A stretch of DNA of 64,000 nt. It comes from Paenibacillus sp. GM2 (lineage in GTDB: Bacteria > Bacillota > Bacilli > Paenibacillales > Paenibacillaceae). Below, piece after piece: positions 63,680-64,000 of the stretch; the stretch's first letter is position 1; every line of letters starts with the position of its first letter. Below the pieces are notes generated by a model. It did not search any database and was not told where the DNA came from. It was given only the letters and a program-made list of their open reading frames with translations. Location of the stretch: assembly GCF_900069005.2 (NCBI RefSeq), contig NZ_LN831279.1, positions 613,530-677,529 of the forward strand, given 5' to 3'. Position numbers and translations under genes: made by a program.

Positions 63680-64000
63680 TTACTCGCTTTCATAGCTCAT
63701 TTGCCATTCAATGCCGAACTTGTCTCGCAGGTTACCATAACACTTGCTCCAGAATGTCTCTTGCAGCTCCATTTTCACCGAGCCGCCATCTTGCAGCTTG
63801 TTAAATAACTGTTTGACCTGATCGATATCTTTGCTGACATAAGCAAGACCAATGTTATTCCCAACCGTAAATGGCGAACCGGGAAAAACATCTGAGAACA
63901 TGACATTACTGCCATTGATGTTCAGTCGTGAGTGCATGATTAAGTTTTTGGCTGCTTCAGGAAGTGAATATTCAGGGTTAGGTGGGTTGTCACCGTAAGC
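63680..64000 (-). CDS. PhnB/VOC family protein (5' end outside window)
   Basis: The frame is open to the window edge. The visible 106 residues include YGDNPPNPEYSLPEAAK, IMHSRLNINGSNVMFSDVFPG, PFTVGNNIGLAYVS and ELQETFWSKCYGNLRDKFGIEWQ, a standard PhnB-like VOC C-terminal part. An internal ATG at 63937 is not the start. Substrate unknown. Confidence 0.85.
   Translation of the reverse strand, partial: AYGDNPPNPEYSLPEAAKNLIMHSRLNINGSNVMFSDVFPGSPFTVGNNIGLAYVSKDIDQVKQLFNKLQDGGSVKMELQETFWSKCYGNLRDKFGIEWQMSYESE

Overview
The window looks like a chromosomal segment from a spore-forming Bacillota, most probably Paenibacillus or a close relative. Evidence: a PrkA/YhbH/SpoVR sporulation set, a cotJABC spore-coat operon, a YjcZ-like peptide, a sufCDSUB operon in Bacillota order, tandem DegV proteins, YitT, YunD, YfkAB and CNNM-type proteins, AGGAGG-type ribosome sites, and frequent TTG and GTG starts. 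No tRNA, rRNA, CRISPR array, insertion sequence or prophage was seen.

Left part (1-12 kb): the truncated 3' end of a MocR-type regulator carrying two palindromes, a DUF2161 nuclease-like gene, then prkA. Between prkA and its usual partners yhbH and spoVR lie yitT and an amino-sugar set (nagB, a ROK kinase, a GH9 glycosidase without signal peptide). Together the last three could release glucosamine, phosphorylate it and feed it to fructose-6-phosphate.

Region 12.0-15.7 kb is the most unusual locus. A lipase has its hydrolase domain first and a WXG100/LXG-like helical tail last, as in reverse-domain type VII secretion toxins. It is paired with a small WKG helical protein. Divergent from it is an array of five paralogous single-pass membrane proteins: two intact and three decayed. 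Part of the array arose by a 767-bp duplication of a two-gene unit. I read it as a toxin, targeting partner and immunity array.

Region 15.8-34 kb is mostly conserved core: two degV genes, small membrane proteins, sufCDSUB behind an extended -10 promoter with a 12-bp inverted repeat, two HD-GYP-like proteins (one has lost the metal-binding His), moaD, yunD, yfkAB, a CNNM family gene and cotJABC.

Region 34-64 kb is accessory in character. It holds many GNAT acetyltransferases and VOC proteins, small hypothetical genes and decaying genes. It also holds a thiazole/oxazole peptide (TOMM) maturation operon (ThiF-like plus E1-YcaO fusion) followed by a 40-residue YjcZ-like peptide with a Cys-Ser-Cys-Ser-Cys motif. 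Further on are a membrane-anchored GH44-like glycosidase, a nitrate/sulfonate/thiamine-precursor-type ABC importer, an ADP-ribosylglycohydrolase next to an AraC regulator, and a two-component system next to a MacB/FtsX-type ABC transporter. Both of these last units carry the same 20-bp operator. Six related hairpin repeats built on a CCCAGCC core are scattered from 35.4 to 60.9 kb and are absent from the left half.
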